Assembly: GCF_900460535.1 (NCBI RefSeq)
Contig: NZ_UHIL01000001.1
Span: 1,426,001-1,490,000, forward strand
Length of the DNA stretch: 64,000 nt
Direction of reading: 5' to 3'
Source: Vibrio parahaemolyticus
Lineage (GTDB): Bacteria; Pseudomonadota; Gammaproteobacteria; Enterobacterales; Vibrionaceae
Position 1 is the first letter of the stretch, and each line of letters begins with the position of its first letter. Below, piece by piece: positions 44,646-54,428 of the stretch. The notes below the pieces were generated by a model, which was not told where the DNA came from, ran no database searches, and saw only the letters and a list, made by a program, of their open reading frames with translations. The position numbers and the translations under genes are program-made.

Positions 44646-45848
44646 ATGATCATCAAACCTAGAATTCGTGGATTTATCTGTACTACAACGCACCCAGTTG
44701 GTTGTGAAGCTAACGTAAAAGAACAAATTGCTTACACAAAAGCGCAAGGCCCAATCAAAAACGCGCCTAAACGCGTTCTTGTCGTTGGTGCTTCAAGTGG
44801 CTACGGTCTATCTTCTCGTATCGCTGCGGCATTTGGTGGCGGCGCATCAACTATCGGTGTGTTCTTCGAAAAAGAAGGCACAGAGAAGAAACCTGGTACG
44901 GCAGGCTTCTACAATGCGGCAGCTTTTGAAAAGCTTGCTCGTGAAGAAGGCCTATACGCTAAAAGCCTAAACGGCGATGCTTTCTCAAACGAAGCGAAAC
45001 AGAAAACCATTGATCTGATCAAAGAAGACCTAGGTCAGGTTGATATGGTGGTTTACTCACTGGCTTCACCAGTGCGTAAAATGCCAGAAACAGGTGAGCT
45101 TATTCGTTCAGCTCTTAAACCTATCGGTGAGACTTACACATCGACAGCGGTTGATACCAACAAAGACGTAATCATTGAAGCAAGCGTTGAGCCTGCGACA
45201 GAAGAAGAAATCAAAGACACAGTAACCGTAATGGGCGGTGAAGACTGGGAACTTTGGATCAATGCACTTTCTGACGCTGGTGTATTAGCGGAAGGTTGTA
45301 AGACAGTCGCTTACAGCTACATCGGTACTGAACTAACGTGGCCAATCTACTGGGATGGCGCGCTAGGTAAAGCTAAAATGGACCTAGACCGTGCTGCAAA
45401 AGCACTAAACGAGAAACTGGGTGCAACTGGCGGTAGCGCAAACGTTGCTGTACTTAAGTCAGTTGTTACTCAAGCAAGCTCTGCAATTCCGGTTATGCCT
45501 CTTTACATCGCAATGGTATTCAAGAAGATGCGTGAAGAAGGTGTACACGAAGGTTGTATGGAGCAAATCTACCGCATGTTCAGCCAACGTCTTTACAAAG
45601 AAGATGGCAGCGCAGCAGAAGTGGATGATATGAATCGTCTACGTCTGGATGACTGGGAACTGCGTGAAGATATCCAACAACACTGTCGTGAGCTATGGCC
45701 ACAAATTACAACTGAAAACCTAAAAGAGCTAACTGACTACGTTGAGTACAAAGAAGAGTTCTTGAAGCTATTCGGTTTTGGTGTCGAAGGTGTTGACTAC
45801 GACGCTGACGTAAATCCAGCAGTAGAGACAGACTTCATTCAAATCTAA
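44646..45848 (+). CDS. fabV: Trans-2-enoyl-ACP/CoA reductase FabV
   Basis: 400 residues beginning [20 protein letters not shown], the FabV start; the frame opens two codons earlier at TTG. The nucleotide site [19 protein letters not shown] and the FabV active-site pair Y-x8-K (within [14 protein letters not shown]) are intact. FabV catalyses the last reduction of fatty-acid elongation and is naturally tolerant of triclosan; it was first described in V. cholerae. SD AAGGAAG. It lies downstream of fadE but has its own leader after the fadE terminator. Placement next to psrA suggests coordinated control of synthesis and degradation. Confidence 0.95.
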   Translation: MIIKPRIRGFICTTTHPVGCEANVKEQIAYTKAQGPIKNAPKRVLVVGASSGYGLSSRIAAAFGGGASTIGVFFEKEGTEKKPGTAGFYNAAAFEKLAREEGLYAKSLNGDAFSNEAKQKTIDLIKEDLGQVDMVVYSLASPVRKMPETGELIRSALKPIGETYTSTAVDTNKDVIIEASVEPATEEEIKDTVTVMGGEDWELWINALSDAGVLAEGCKTVAYSYIGTELTWPIYWDGALGKAKMDLDRAAKALNEKLGATGGSANVAVLKSVVTQASSAIPVMPLYIAMVFKKMREEGVHEGCMEQIYRMFSQRLYKEDGSAAEVDDMNRLRLDDWELREDIQQHCRELWPQITTENLKELTDYVEYKEEFLKLFGFGVEGVDYDADVNPAVETDFIQI

Positions 45849-45866
45849 TTGATTGGATAGATATGC

Positions 45867-45891
45867 AAAAGGCGCTCATTGAGCGCCTTTT
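45867..45891 (+). terminator. Terminator of fabV
   Basis: Arms AAAAGGCGCTC and GAGCGCCTTTT with a 3-base loop followed by more T. Confidence 0.92.
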
Positions 45892-45932
45892 TTGTACTTG
45901 ATGATTGAGCCGTTTCATCAAACTCAAGCCGG

Positions 45933-47615
45933 TTAACTCAAAATTATCAAAATCGTACCAGCTAGCGTCATCAGGATGTTGGCTATCGCATAAGTACCCG
46001 CATAACCAAGAGCTGGAATCGTCGACTTCGCGTATTCGTTTACAACATCCATCGCCGGTGCACAAGTACGTGCGCCAATGATCGCCCCGAATAGCAATGC
46101 GCGGTTCATCTTCAAAATGTATGCACCAACAAGGTAAGCAATCACAACAGGCACGACACTGACAATAAACGCAAGACCAATCACCTGTGGGCCAACTTGA
46201 GTCAAGTGCTCGAACATCTTGCCACCAGCACTCAAACCGATACCGACCATAAAGAACATTAAACCAAGGTCTTTGACCATGTTTAACGCGCCTTGCGGTA
46301 CGTAGCCGAAAGTAGGGTGGTTGGCTCTAAGGAAGCCTAGTGTAATACCTGACAGCAAAAGGCCTACCGCGTTACCTAAGCTAAACGACACTTGACCAAA
46401 TGTCATGGTCACTAGGCCAAACATAATGCCAAGAATAAAGAAGCTACAGAACGCCAATAAGTCGGCCATTTGGCTGTGAATCGAGATGAAACCGATTTTC
46501 TCAGCAAGGCCATGTACACGACTCTTCTCACCACTCACCTGAAGTACATCACCTTTGGCAAGAACAATGTCTAAATCCATTGGCATTTCGATTTGCGCAC
46601 GAACTACGCGGTTAAGGAAACAACCGAACTCAGACAGGTTCAAATCAGATAGACGTTTGCCGGCAATCGCGTCGCTCTTAACGACAATCTCTTCTTCCAC
46701 AATACGCAGATCGAGAAGGTTACGGTCGAACACTTCTTTACCGTTTCGGAAGCTTGGGTCCAAACGAGCGTGGCTGTCAGGGAAGCCTACCAGTGCTATT
46801 TCATCGCCTTCTTGCAAAATCGCATCACCATCAGGGTGGGCGAGGATACCATTACGGCGAATACGCTCAATGTAACAACCCGTTTGGCGGTAAATACCAA
46901 GTTCACGTAAGTTTTTGCCGTCTGTCCAATCGATAAGCTCCGGGCCAACTCGATATGCGCGAATAATAGGTAGATAAACTTTGCGCTGGCTTGAGTTACC
47001 AAGGCCACGCTCTTGAGCGATTTGTTGAGCAGAGTCTGAAAGGTTCTGCTTTTGTAACTTTGGTAGCAACTTAGCGAACATGATCATGCTGATCAAACCA
47101 ATCAGATAAGCCATCGCGTAACCTACGGATAGATTTTCTAATACCAAAGAAAAATCCATATTGCGCGGTATTGTCGCAAGACCAGAGTTCAAAGCATCTT
47201 GAGCACCAACTAGAACAGGTGTCGCTGTCAATGCACCGGCCATCATACCGGCAGAAAGACCGAAATCGAGGCCAAAGTAGTGGCTTAAACCGTAAGTTAA
47301 GCTCACTGCAGCGACAAGCACGGTCATACTGAGGATGAAGTAGTGTTTACCATCCCTAAAGAAGATGCCAAAAAAGTTAGGTCCAGCTTCTATGCCAACG
47401 CAATAGATAAAGAGCATAAAGCCGATGGTTAGCGCTTCAGCGTTAAAGGAAAAGCCTAAATGACCCATGATCAGCGAGGTAATTAGAACACCTATAGAGT
47501 TGCCTAACTGTAGGTTTCCAAAGCGAATTTTTCCGATGGCAAGGCCAATGGCTAATACGACGAAGATTAGAAGAATGGGGTTTTGATCGAGAAGTTGTAC
47601 GACGTCTATGTTCAC
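45933..47615 (-). CDS. ybjL: AspT/YidE/YbjL antiporter-fold transporter
   Basis: 560 residues from a GTG at 47615; the N terminus then aligns with E. coli YbjL (561 residues), whereas the longer TTG start lacks an SD. Two membrane duplication domains (about residues 10-180 and 380-560) flank two RCK/TrkA-C domains ([19 protein letters not shown] and [17 protein letters not shown]). Relatives include the aspartate:alanine exchanger AspT. Sequence identity to YbjL looks high throughout (GRTCAP-like [13 protein letters not shown]). Substrate unknown. It is adjacent to grxA as in E. coli. Confidence 0.85.
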   Translation of the reverse strand: MNIDVVQLLDQNPILLIFVVLAIGLAIGKIRFGNLQLGNSIGVLITSLIMGHLGFSFNAEALTIGFMLFIYCVGIEAGPNFFGIFFRDGKHYFILSMTVLVAAVSLTYGLSHYFGLDFGLSAGMMAGALTATPVLVGAQDALNSGLATIPRNMDFSLVLENLSVGYAMAYLIGLISMIMFAKLLPKLQKQNLSDSAQQIAQERGLGNSSQRKVYLPIIRAYRVGPELIDWTDGKNLRELGIYRQTGCYIERIRRNGILAHPDGDAILQEGDEIALVGFPDSHARLDPSFRNGKEVFDRNLLDLRIVEEEIVVKSDAIAGKRLSDLNLSEFGCFLNRVVRAQIEMPMDLDIVLAKGDVLQVSGEKSRVHGLAEKIGFISIHSQMADLLAFCSFFILGIMFGLVTMTFGQVSFSLGNAVGLLLSGITLGFLRANHPTFGYVPQGALNMVKDLGLMFFMVGIGLSAGGKMFEHLTQVGPQVIGLAFIVSVVPVVIAYLVGAYILKMNRALLFGAIIGARTCAPAMDVVNEYAKSTIPALGYAGTYAIANILMTLAGTILIILS

Positions 47616-47752
47616 TGTGTGGCTCGGTAAAGTGTGTGCCAAAAAAAGGTTTAGAACTGCGAATTGTAACTAAATATAGCAAAAAGATAAGTGAATTTTT
47701 TTAGGTTTTGCTATTAGTTGACTTAGGGAAGTAACAAGCTGAAAAATAATAA

Positions 47753-47775
47753 AAAAGCCGCATGATGCGGCTTTT
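47753..47775 (-). terminator. Terminator of grxA
   Basis: Arms AAAAGCCGCA and TGCGGCTTTT with a 3-base loop; the A run before it becomes a T run for the leftward transcript. Confidence 0.88.
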
Positions 47776-47792
47776 AAAAAATCTAATGCTCA

Positions 47793-48059
47793 TTACTCGT
47801 CGAATAGACCTAGGTGCTCTTTCGCGTAAGCTTCGAAATCGTCACAACCACCGATGTGTTCTTGGTCGATGAAGATTTGAGGAACAGTTTCAACTGGTTT
47901 GCCAACTGTCTTCTCAAGGTCTGCTTTAGAAATGCCTTCAGCTTGGATATCAACATAACGGTAGTTAAAGTCATCACGTTTAGCTTTTAGTGTTTCTGCG
48001 TGTTCTTTAGCGCGAACACAGTAAGGACATGCAGGACGACCAAAAATAACAACGAACAT
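47793..48059 (-). CDS. grxA: Glutaredoxin 1 (GrxA)
   Basis: 88 residues with a thioredoxin fold: redox motif CPYC (residues 11-14, in FGRPACPYC), cis-Pro segment ETVPQIFID and glutathione-contacting GGCDDFEAY. It reduces protein disulfides and ribonucleotide reductase using glutathione. An ATAG-N7-CTAT OxyR-like element lies about 130 bases upstream (48190-48204), consistent with OxyR control of grxA in E. coli. Confidence 0.93.
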   Translation of the reverse strand: MFVVIFGRPACPYCVRAKEHAETLKAKRDDFNYRYVDIQAEGISKADLEKTVGKPVETVPQIFIDQEHIGGCDDFEAYAKEHLGLFDE

Positions 48060-48189
48060 ATTCTTATTTCTCCTAAATCTATTCTTTTTTGAAAGCGTAC
48101 AAACATAGAGGCTTGGTGCGCTCTCTTTTGTTGAAGTAACTATGCCTTATCCAGATACGGAAATAAAGCAGCAATTACCTCTTGTATCT

Positions 48190-48204
48190 ATAGGCGAAAT
48201 CTAT
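48190..48204. promoter_or_regulatory. OxyR-like half operator upstream of grxA
   Basis: ATAG-N7-CTAT fits half of the OxyR consensus (ATAG-N7-CTAT-N7-ATAG-N7-CTAT). The flanking CTCT at the correct 7-base spacing is one mismatch from the next element. The 358-base gap 48060-48417 otherwise holds no gene. Confidence 0.35.
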
Positions 48205-48417
48205 CGGATAAAAACTAAACGAGCTTTAAACCAAAAGACGTAAATAACCGCTTACTCGGACAAAAAATAAGCCTTAAAAATGACATGGTAACTATGTGAA
48301 GTGACGCATAAAAACACACTTTCTGAAGGGTTATTGATGGCAAGCTGGATTGGGTCAACTTTTTTTTACGCAAACCATAGCAATCTATTAAAAGTTGTCG
48401 TTTTGGGGAGGAAGTGT

Positions 48418-49656
48418 ATGTTTCAGTTTATGACTGCAACACGGATTATTTTCGGTGAAGGAGCGCTCCAATCTTCACTATCAGTTATCAATCAATTTGG
48501 GTATAGCGTCTTGCTTGTGACGGGAAAAGAGACTCAGCGCGCCACGCCCATCATCAATTATCTCAAAGCTCAAAATATGCGTTATCAGCACGTCGCCATC
48601 AATGGGGAGCCCAACATTACGATGGTGGAAGAGACGGCGGTGCTCGGGCGAAAATTTCAACCTGATATGGTCATCGCGATCGGCGGTGGTAGCGTCATCG
48701 ACATGGGCAAGGCATTGGCCGCAATCATCCCCAATCAGGGTAATGTCTACGATTATGTGGAAGTAGTTGGAAGAAACGTTCCTCTCAAAGCGAAACCGAT
48801 TCACTTCATCGCGATTCCCACAACTGCGAGTACTGGCTCAGAAGTGACTAGAAATGCCGTTCTTAAGTCTGGGCAGGACAAAGTAAAAGTAAGTTTAAGA
48901 AGTCCGGACATGTTGGCTGACGTTGCGATTGTCGACCCAACATTAACTTATGGGACAGATCAATACACATCTGGACGAGGCGCTATGGATGCATTTACGC
49001 ATCTGATGGAAGCTTATGTGTGCGGCGAGCCGAATCCTCTCACTGATATGGTATGCGAAGAAGGGCTTCGTCGATTGAGTCGATCAGTGATTGCAGGCTG
49101 TAAGCAGGATAATCATAAGGCTCGTTCGGATTTATCTTTTGCGGCTTTGCTTGGAGGGATGGCGATCACTAACGCTAAGTTGGGCGCTGCTCATGGGCTA
49201 GCCTCTGCACTTGGTGGGAAACTTGATGCTCCGCACAGTGTGATAACTGCACGTTTAGCACCTCATGTGATGCAAGAAAACATCAATGCAGCAAAGCAAG
49301 CGGGCAGGAATGATGTGATCAACCGTTATCGAAAACTGGCTCAACTTGTCACGGATAGAGCGAATGCGAATGAACATGACGGCGTGCTGTGGGTCAAGAT
49401 GGTGTTAGATAAGCTAGAATTGCCATTGCTTGGTAAGTTTGGTGTTTGCCAAACTTCGTTTGAACAGGTAGCAAACGATGCGCTTAAGTCTGTTGCGATT
49501 AAAGGTAACCCTTTACCTCTTAATCAGGAGCGTTTGGTGTTCATACTAAAACAAGTGTGCGATTGCAGTGGAGATTGTGCCGCAGAAAGCACGCCGCACA
49601 TGAGTTCAGTAGAGGTATTGGAATCGAGAAGCGATTTATCAAGTGTGAATGAGTAA
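48418..49656 (+). CDS. Iron-containing alcohol dehydrogenase
   Basis: 412 residues of the group III (Fe-ADH) family: NAD-binding GGGSVIDMGKALAA, then the metal-binding region with Asp/His ligands across GRGAMDAFTHLMEAY, AAHGLASALG and DAPHSVITARLAPHVM. The start at 48418 has a strong GGGAGGAAG SD; the frame opens 39 codons earlier without one. A Cys-rich C-terminal segment (CDCSGDCAAES) is unusual for the family. The substrate (alcohol, aldehyde or diol) is unknown. It stands alone between grxA and hexR. Confidence 0.85.
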   Translation: MFQFMTATRIIFGEGALQSSLSVINQFGYSVLLVTGKETQRATPIINYLKAQNMRYQHVAINGEPNITMVEETAVLGRKFQPDMVIAIGGGSVIDMGKALAAIIPNQGNVYDYVEVVGRNVPLKAKPIHFIAIPTTASTGSEVTRNAVLKSGQDKVKVSLRSPDMLADVAIVDPTLTYGTDQYTSGRGAMDAFTHLMEAYVCGEPNPLTDMVCEEGLRRLSRSVIAGCKQDNHKARSDLSFAALLGGMAITNAKLGAAHGLASALGGKLDAPHSVITARLAPHVMQENINAAKQAGRNDVINRYRKLAQLVTDRANANEHDGVLWVKMVLDKLELPLLGKFGVCQTSFEQVANDALKSVAIKGNPLPLNQERLVFILKQVCDCSGDCAAESTPHMSSVEVLESRSDLSSVNE

Positions 49657-49688
49657 ATACAAGTAAAGTCGTTGCGAGAAGAAATAAA

Positions 49689-49712
49689 AAGGGGAGCCAA
49701 TTGGCTCCCCTT
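49689..49712. terminator. Perfect palindromic terminator between convergent genes
   Basis: 24-base perfect palindrome, AAGGGGAGCCAA with TTGGCTCCCCTT, between the alcohol dehydrogenase gene and hexR. The A run on its left favours the leftward hexR transcript. Confidence 0.85.
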
Positions 49713-49721
49713 AATCAATGC

Positions 49722-50576
49722 TTAGTACTGACTTAGCTTGTCATAACGACTGTCTTTTAAGGCATCTTTCACGCGTTTTAGGTTTTCGCGGAAACCTGTA
49801 CCACGGCGAAGTGTAAAGCCTGTGGCTAATACGTCGATAACGGTCATTTGAACGACACGGCTTGCCATTGGCATGTATACGTCCGTATCTTCAGGAATAT
49901 CTAAAGTGATAGCCAGTGAACTTGCTTTCTCTAATGGAGAGTCTTTCGCAGTGATAGCGATGACAGTTGCACCGTTCTCACGAGCCAGATTCGCAATTTC
50001 AACTTGGCTTTTCGTGCGACCAGTATGAGAAATGAGAACAATCACGTCGTTGTCGCTGCAGTTAATACAGCTCATGCGTTGCATGACAATATCTTCAAAA
50101 CAAGTAATTGGGATATTAAAACGGATGAACTTGTTTTGAGCATCGCGAGCAACAGATGAAGACGCACCAAGACCAAAGAAAGAAATACGTTTTGCTTGAG
50201 TCAGCAAGTCAACCGCACGGTTTACTTGCATCGGGTCTAGGCTATTTTTAGCAACATCCAAACACGCCATTGTCGATTCGAAAATCTTATGCGTGTAAGC
50301 ATCTGGGCCGTCATCTTCTTCCACATTACGGTTTACGTATGGCGTACCGTTAGCAAGGCTCTGAGCCAAGTGAAGTTTAAAATCCGGGAAACCTTTGGTA
50401 TCCAGGCGGCGACAGAAGCGGTTTACAGTGGGCTCACTCACGTCAGCCATTTTTGCTAACGTTGCAATGCTAGAATGAATCGCAGTTTGTGGAGACGCCA
50501 TAATTACTTCTGCAACTTTGCGCTCTGACTTACTGAAATTCTCCAGATTTTTTTGAATTTTTTCTAATGTATTCAT
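49722..50576 (-). CDS. hexR: HexR, RpiR-family regulator of central carbon metabolism
   Basis: About 284 residues from ATG at 50576 (a GTG three codons upstream is possible; neither has a clear SD). An N-terminal RpiR helix-turn-helix (LAKMADVSEPTVNRFCRRL) and a SIS sugar-phosphate domain (FFGLGASSSVA, LISHTGRTKS, DVYMPMASR) closely match E. coli HexR. It senses KDPG and controls Entner-Doudoroff and glycolytic genes. A TGTAAAAACTACA element 190 bases upstream is a weak HexR-like site. Confidence 0.93.
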   Translation of the reverse strand: MNTLEKIQKNLENFSKSERKVAEVIMASPQTAIHSSIATLAKMADVSEPTVNRFCRRLDTKGFPDFKLHLAQSLANGTPYVNRNVEEDDGPDAYTHKIFESTMACLDVAKNSLDPMQVNRAVDLLTQAKRISFFGLGASSSVARDAQNKFIRFNIPITCFEDIVMQRMSCINCSDNDVIVLISHTGRTKSQVEIANLARENGATVIAITAKDSPLEKASSLAITLDIPEDTDVYMPMASRVVQMTVIDVLATGFTLRRGTGFRENLKRVKDALKDSRYDKLSQY

Positions 50577-50888
50577 AGTGTTCACGAGGGTATAGAGAAC
50601 AACTCGCTGGCTCTGTTAACGGGTGGAAACACATCGGTTTCTAAGTTAGAGAGGGGCGTTAACGAAAACTACCAGCGCCATAGTTTCAGTATAAACCTGA
50701 TCTTCAATCTGGCTAAACCAAATACGGTTACTATTTAGTGAGAATTTGACAGGCCTCAAACAAAATGTTGTAAAAACTACAGAATTGAATGTGGAATCGT
50801 AGTTTTGTTGCGCCAGTCGCACGAGAATGATGTTTGAGTTACATCAAAAAGAAAGAAATTTTCAAGTTGATGTAACTCATTCTTAGGC

Positions 50889-52535
50889 TTACGCGCCTAA
50901 AATATCTGAGGCCATTTCTTCGATTTTTGCTGTCAAACTTGGTGCTTGTTTGGTGATTTCGCGTTGTTCGTCCAGTACTGAGCTCAAGATATCCCTGGTC
51001 GTCAATGGGTTGGCTAGTACCACTCGGAATACGATGGTGTTCATTCTTTGCCATTGGTCAGGGTTCAGTCTTGTACGAGAAACAAACGATTTGCCCGTTT
51101 CACGTTGACGCTTCTGGATAAACTGCGTGAGCTGGTTGATGAGCTCGTTTAGTTTTTCCTTTTGAGTACCTTCCGCTTTATCTAGCGCTTCACGAATCAA
51201 TGGCGGTAGATAGCGGTAGGTCAGTAGGCAAAGCTCCGGTTCAGAAACGAGTTCGAAGTCATCTTGCTGTTTGATGAGGTCAGCAAAGTAGCGCGCTTTC
51301 TCGATACTTTGATCGATCAATAGTTCGTAGCCTGGGCGACTAATAATGTGCATCGCCGCATACACTAACATGGCCATGCCTGAGCGAGAGCCTTCTAGTG
51401 TATGACTACCTAAATCTTTTGAACCTTTGCGTAAGATGTATTGCGCATGGTGTTCAATGGACTTCATCGCGTCTGGGTCTTTGAACAACACCATGCCTGC
51501 ACCCATAGGGATGTACAGTTGTTTGTGCGCGTCGATAGTCACTGAGTCAGCCAGTTCAACACCTTCGAGAAGGTGACGGTAATGATTAGACATCAACGTT
51601 GCACCACCCCAAGCGGCATCTACATGGAAGTGACAATTGTGCTCTTGGCACACTTGAGCGATCTGCGACAGAGGATCGACGTTCCCCGTTTCTGTTGTGC
51701 CAGCGACACCGATAACCGCAATTGGTTTGATGTTTTGTTCTTTAAGCTCGGCAATTTTTGCTTTTAGGTCGTCAACAACAATACGGTTGTTTGCATCGGT
51801 TTTCACCGCGACTAAACCCTCTTGACCTAAGCCAAGTACGTCTGCTGCTTTTTTCAGTGAATAGTGACCACGTTCAGAAACCAGAACTGCAAGGCCTTCG
51901 TAGCCATAGTACTTCATGGCTTTGAATAGACCTTCTTTTTCTACCCCTTTGAAATCACCATCTGCTTTCAACGCTTTATTGCGTGCAACCCAAAGCGCCG
52001 TAATGTTCGCGATTGTGCCACCAGAGCAAAACGCACCAAGTGAATGGTTCGCGCTGTGCATCCATTTACGATAAAACTTGTCGTTTTGACCGTAAATTAA
52101 GCGGTGTAACATCCCTAAAACTTGACGTTCAAGAGGTGTGAATGCTTTTGATGTTTCGATCTTAACCAAGTTTTGGTTTAGCGCGATCATGATCTTGGAT
52201 AAAGGCATCAAGAAGTAGGGTAGCGCCGAGGTCATGTGACCGATAAAACTTGGGGCTGAAGTGTGAACCGAGTGCGACACTAACGTGTCTAGCAGGTGCT
52301 CGGTGTGATCTGACACGAATTCAGGTTGCTCAGGAATCTGAGCAGAAGAAAAGTCTTTCTCGATTTCGCGTAAAGGCTTTTCTTCTGCCACGATGTGTTC
52401 ACGAAGAAATTGGTTCAAGTTTCGGGAGAGACTTTCGTCAATTTTTGTCAACGTAGAATCAGGACCTTCAGGTACGGTGAAGATCTTTAGCAAGCTCTCA
52501 AAGCTAACGTCAGCGGTTTTTTGTTCCTTAACCAT
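50889..52535 (-). CDS. panP: PLP-dependent aspartate 1-decarboxylase PanP
   Basis: 548 residues of the group II PLP decarboxylase family. The PLP lysine is in SVTIDAHKQLYIP (about residue 340), with the Asp in FHVDAAWGG and the SGGTIANITALW phosphate-binding loop. Vibrio proteins of this type and length are named PanP, which makes beta-alanine from aspartate for pantothenate, replacing the pyruvoyl enzyme PanD. Glutamate decarboxylase-like activity is the main alternative. Monocistronic, leftward; hexR lies downstream after a 300-base promoter region. Confidence 0.8.
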   Translation of the reverse strand: MVKEQKTADVSFESLLKIFTVPEGPDSTLTKIDESLSRNLNQFLREHIVAEEKPLREIEKDFSSAQIPEQPEFVSDHTEHLLDTLVSHSVHTSAPSFIGHMTSALPYFLMPLSKIMIALNQNLVKIETSKAFTPLERQVLGMLHRLIYGQNDKFYRKWMHSANHSLGAFCSGGTIANITALWVARNKALKADGDFKGVEKEGLFKAMKYYGYEGLAVLVSERGHYSLKKAADVLGLGQEGLVAVKTDANNRIVVDDLKAKIAELKEQNIKPIAVIGVAGTTETGNVDPLSQIAQVCQEHNCHFHVDAAWGGATLMSNHYRHLLEGVELADSVTIDAHKQLYIPMGAGMVLFKDPDAMKSIEHHAQYILRKGSKDLGSHTLEGSRSGMAMLVYAAMHIISRPGYELLIDQSIEKARYFADLIKQQDDFELVSEPELCLLTYRYLPPLIREALDKAEGTQKEKLNELINQLTQFIQKRQRETGKSFVSRTRLNPDQWQRMNTIVFRVVLANPLTTRDILSSVLDEQREITKQAPSLTAKIEEMASDILGA

Positions 52536-52695
52536 GGCAAAGAATCATTTGTAGTTATTTTGGTAATGCGAGCGGCACAATCTAAACTAAAACGGGCGCA
52601 AAGTCCCGTTTTAATTATTGAAACCCATGTTACTGAAATGAAAGCGTGGTCATATCTAATCGCTCTAAAGCGGAGGTTTTAGAGTCAGTTAGCGA

Positions 52696-53208
52696 TTAGT
52701 CACACTTTTGTTTTTCAAGCTTCTCAATCGATTGGTTGTACTTGTTGAGTGCCGAGTCAATTTGTTGAGGGTGACTTAACAAATCAGCAAACGCAGAGCG
52801 AAGTTCGTAGTTTTTCGGATGATTGGTTGATTGACGATCGCTAAATGTTTTCTTAGCGGCTTCACCTAAATCATCACTGCGACTTGCAAGCTGTTTGACA
52901 TCGTGTTGCTCTAATTTCAACCAAGCTTCGATAGGTTGTTCTGTTGCTACGCGGCTTGGATCATTTTTAAGAAAGTAATGAACAGCCTCACGATTAAGTT
53001 CAAAGTGGTGTTTGCGACCATCTAAGAACCACTGGCTGACTTCTTTTAAGTCAGGATATTGGGAGACCGTTAAATCAACAAGATCTTGATACCATTGTAG
53101 TGAAGCATCGACATAGCCATCGTACTTGTTAGCAAGACACTGTTGATCTGCGGCAAACGTAAAAGTTGAGCTTGTAGCGAGGAGCGCTGCAACGACAAAG
53201 CGTTTCAT
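52696..53208 (-). CDS. Hypothetical periplasmic protein
   Basis: 170 residues with a signal peptide (ALLATSSTFTFAADQQ, cleavage near residue 20). The mature protein is mainly helical and charged and has just two Cys, at about positions 24 and 169, placed at both ends as if to form a single disulfide clamp. I do not recognise the family. Its promoter region (53209-53415) holds two copies of the palindrome TTAACGTTAA. Confidence 0.7.
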   Translation of the reverse strand: MKRFVVAALLATSSTFTFAADQQCLANKYDGYVDASLQWYQDLVDLTVSQYPDLKEVSQWFLDGRKHHFELNREAVHYFLKNDPSRVATEQPIEAWLKLEQHDVKQLASRSDDLGEAAKKTFSDRQSTNHPKNYELRSAFADLLSHPQQIDSALNKYNQSIEKLEKQKCD

Positions 53209-53237
53209 TCTTCTTCCTTCTGGTTGTTATCCCTTCA

Positions 53238-53359
53238 TTAACGTTAAAGCGCATCGAATGATGTTGCTCTTCTCAATTGGATTTGTTGTATAAATCGTTG
53301 GGCTAAATAACAAAATTCAAATTAAGAAGTTGTCAGTGTACTGACCACTTTAACGTTAA
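53238..53359. promoter_or_regulatory. Paired TTAACGTTAA palindromes
   Basis: Perfect 10-base palindromes at 53238-53247 and 53350-53359, extending to the 12-base inverted pair TTAACGTTAAAG / CTTTAACGTTAA. They lie 112 bases apart upstream of the hypothetical periplasmic protein gene. They look like paired operator sites; the binding factor is unknown. Confidence 0.4.
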
Positions 53360-53415
53360 CTGGGTATTTAAATTTTTGCCGTATTGTAATGGATGTTAAA
53401 GATAAAACCTGAGAT

Positions 53416-54321
53416 CTAGCTAGCAAGTGATACAAAGAAAAGCATCATAACGGGCACAAGTAAACTCAAGATAAAACCACTAACAATAGCGACAGGGACG
53501 CAGCGGACGCCACCTGTGGTTTGAATCACAGGCAACGTAAAGTCCATCGCAGTTGCGCCCGCATAACCGATAGCAGTACAAGGGTAGCTACGGATAAAGA
53601 GTGGGATCGCGACCAGCGCTATCAACTCACGCATGAGTTCGATAAGGAAAGACGCACCACCAAACACAGGACCAAATGCGTCGCCCATCAAAATGCCTGC
53701 TAATGAATACCAGCCAAATCCGGAAGACATCGCTAATGCTTGATAAAGTGGTAAGTCTAAAATCACAGAAGCGATAACGCCGCCGAGCATACAAGTGGCG
53801 ATAACAATGGCAGCAATCGCCATGCCTTGTTTGTTGAGCAAGATCTGCCTCAGAGTTAAACCGCTGTTTCTGAGTTGAATGCCGATGAAAAAGAGCAGAA
53901 GGAAGAGGATCCATTCGCTCGCGGTATCTACCCACTCCAGACCTATCGGCAAAATGAGACCAGCAATTAAGCCTCCACCAACGACAACAATCAGTTTTAC
54001 TGATTCTAGTGCCATAGAAGAAAGTGGAAGCTTGTTTTGGTTGTGATTGGTCTGTAACGGGATAATCTTATCGATTATTGGCAGAGCGAGTAAGTTACAT
54101 ACACTCAAGCAGACGAAAAAAGTACCAGCGTACAGCAGTATACTCTGCAAGTTGCTACTCAAGTTGTCTAAGGCAGCTAAACTTAAACCCATCAACGAAA
54201 GAATGACGTAAATAAGGTATGAAGTTGATTGGTTAATTTTCTCTAGTAAAGCTGCGCGAGAAATAGGAATTAAGTACCCCACAACAAGAGGGGCAAAAAT
54301 GAATAGCATCCCTGAGAACAT
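53416..54321 (-). CDS. lysO: L-lysine exporter LysO (YbjE)
   Basis: About 301 residues with about 8 membrane segments. It aligns along its whole length with E. coli LysO (299 residues): LYFMGISL-like start, LFFIGIQLRNSGLTLRQI, ASGFGWYSLAGILMGDAFGPV and GATAMDFTLPVIQTTGG. LysO exports lysine and toxic analogues such as thialysine. The start at 54321 matches the E. coli N terminus; the frame opens 20 codons earlier. No lysine riboswitch is evident in the 107-base upstream gap. Confidence 0.88.
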   Translation of the reverse strand: MFSGMLFIFAPLVVGYLIPISRAALLEKINQSTSYLIYVILSLMGLSLAALDNLSSNLQSILLYAGTFFVCLSVCNLLALPIIDKIIPLQTNHNQNKLPLSSMALESVKLIVVVGGGLIAGLILPIGLEWVDTASEWILFLLLFFIGIQLRNSGLTLRQILLNKQGMAIAAIVIATCMLGGVIASVILDLPLYQALAMSSGFGWYSLAGILMGDAFGPVFGGASFLIELMRELIALVAIPLFIRSYPCTAIGYAGATAMDFTLPVIQTTGGVRCVPVAIVSGFILSLLVPVMMLFFVSLAS

Positions 54322-54428
54322 AAAACTTGATAATTCCTTAGTGAGACAAGCCGGAGACAAAAGCCACTGACAAAACAACACTCGACCTTGAGTTTAATGT
54401 TTATCGTGGATGACGTTAGTTAACTTAA

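Noticed and set aside
48301-48417. 39-codon N-terminal extension of the iron alcohol dehydrogenase
   Set aside because: The extension is not like the family, and a strong GGGAGGAAG SD precedes the internal ATG at 48418.
54322-54428. Lysine riboswitch upstream of lysO
   Set aside because: The gap is only 107 bases and shows none of the conserved L-box elements.
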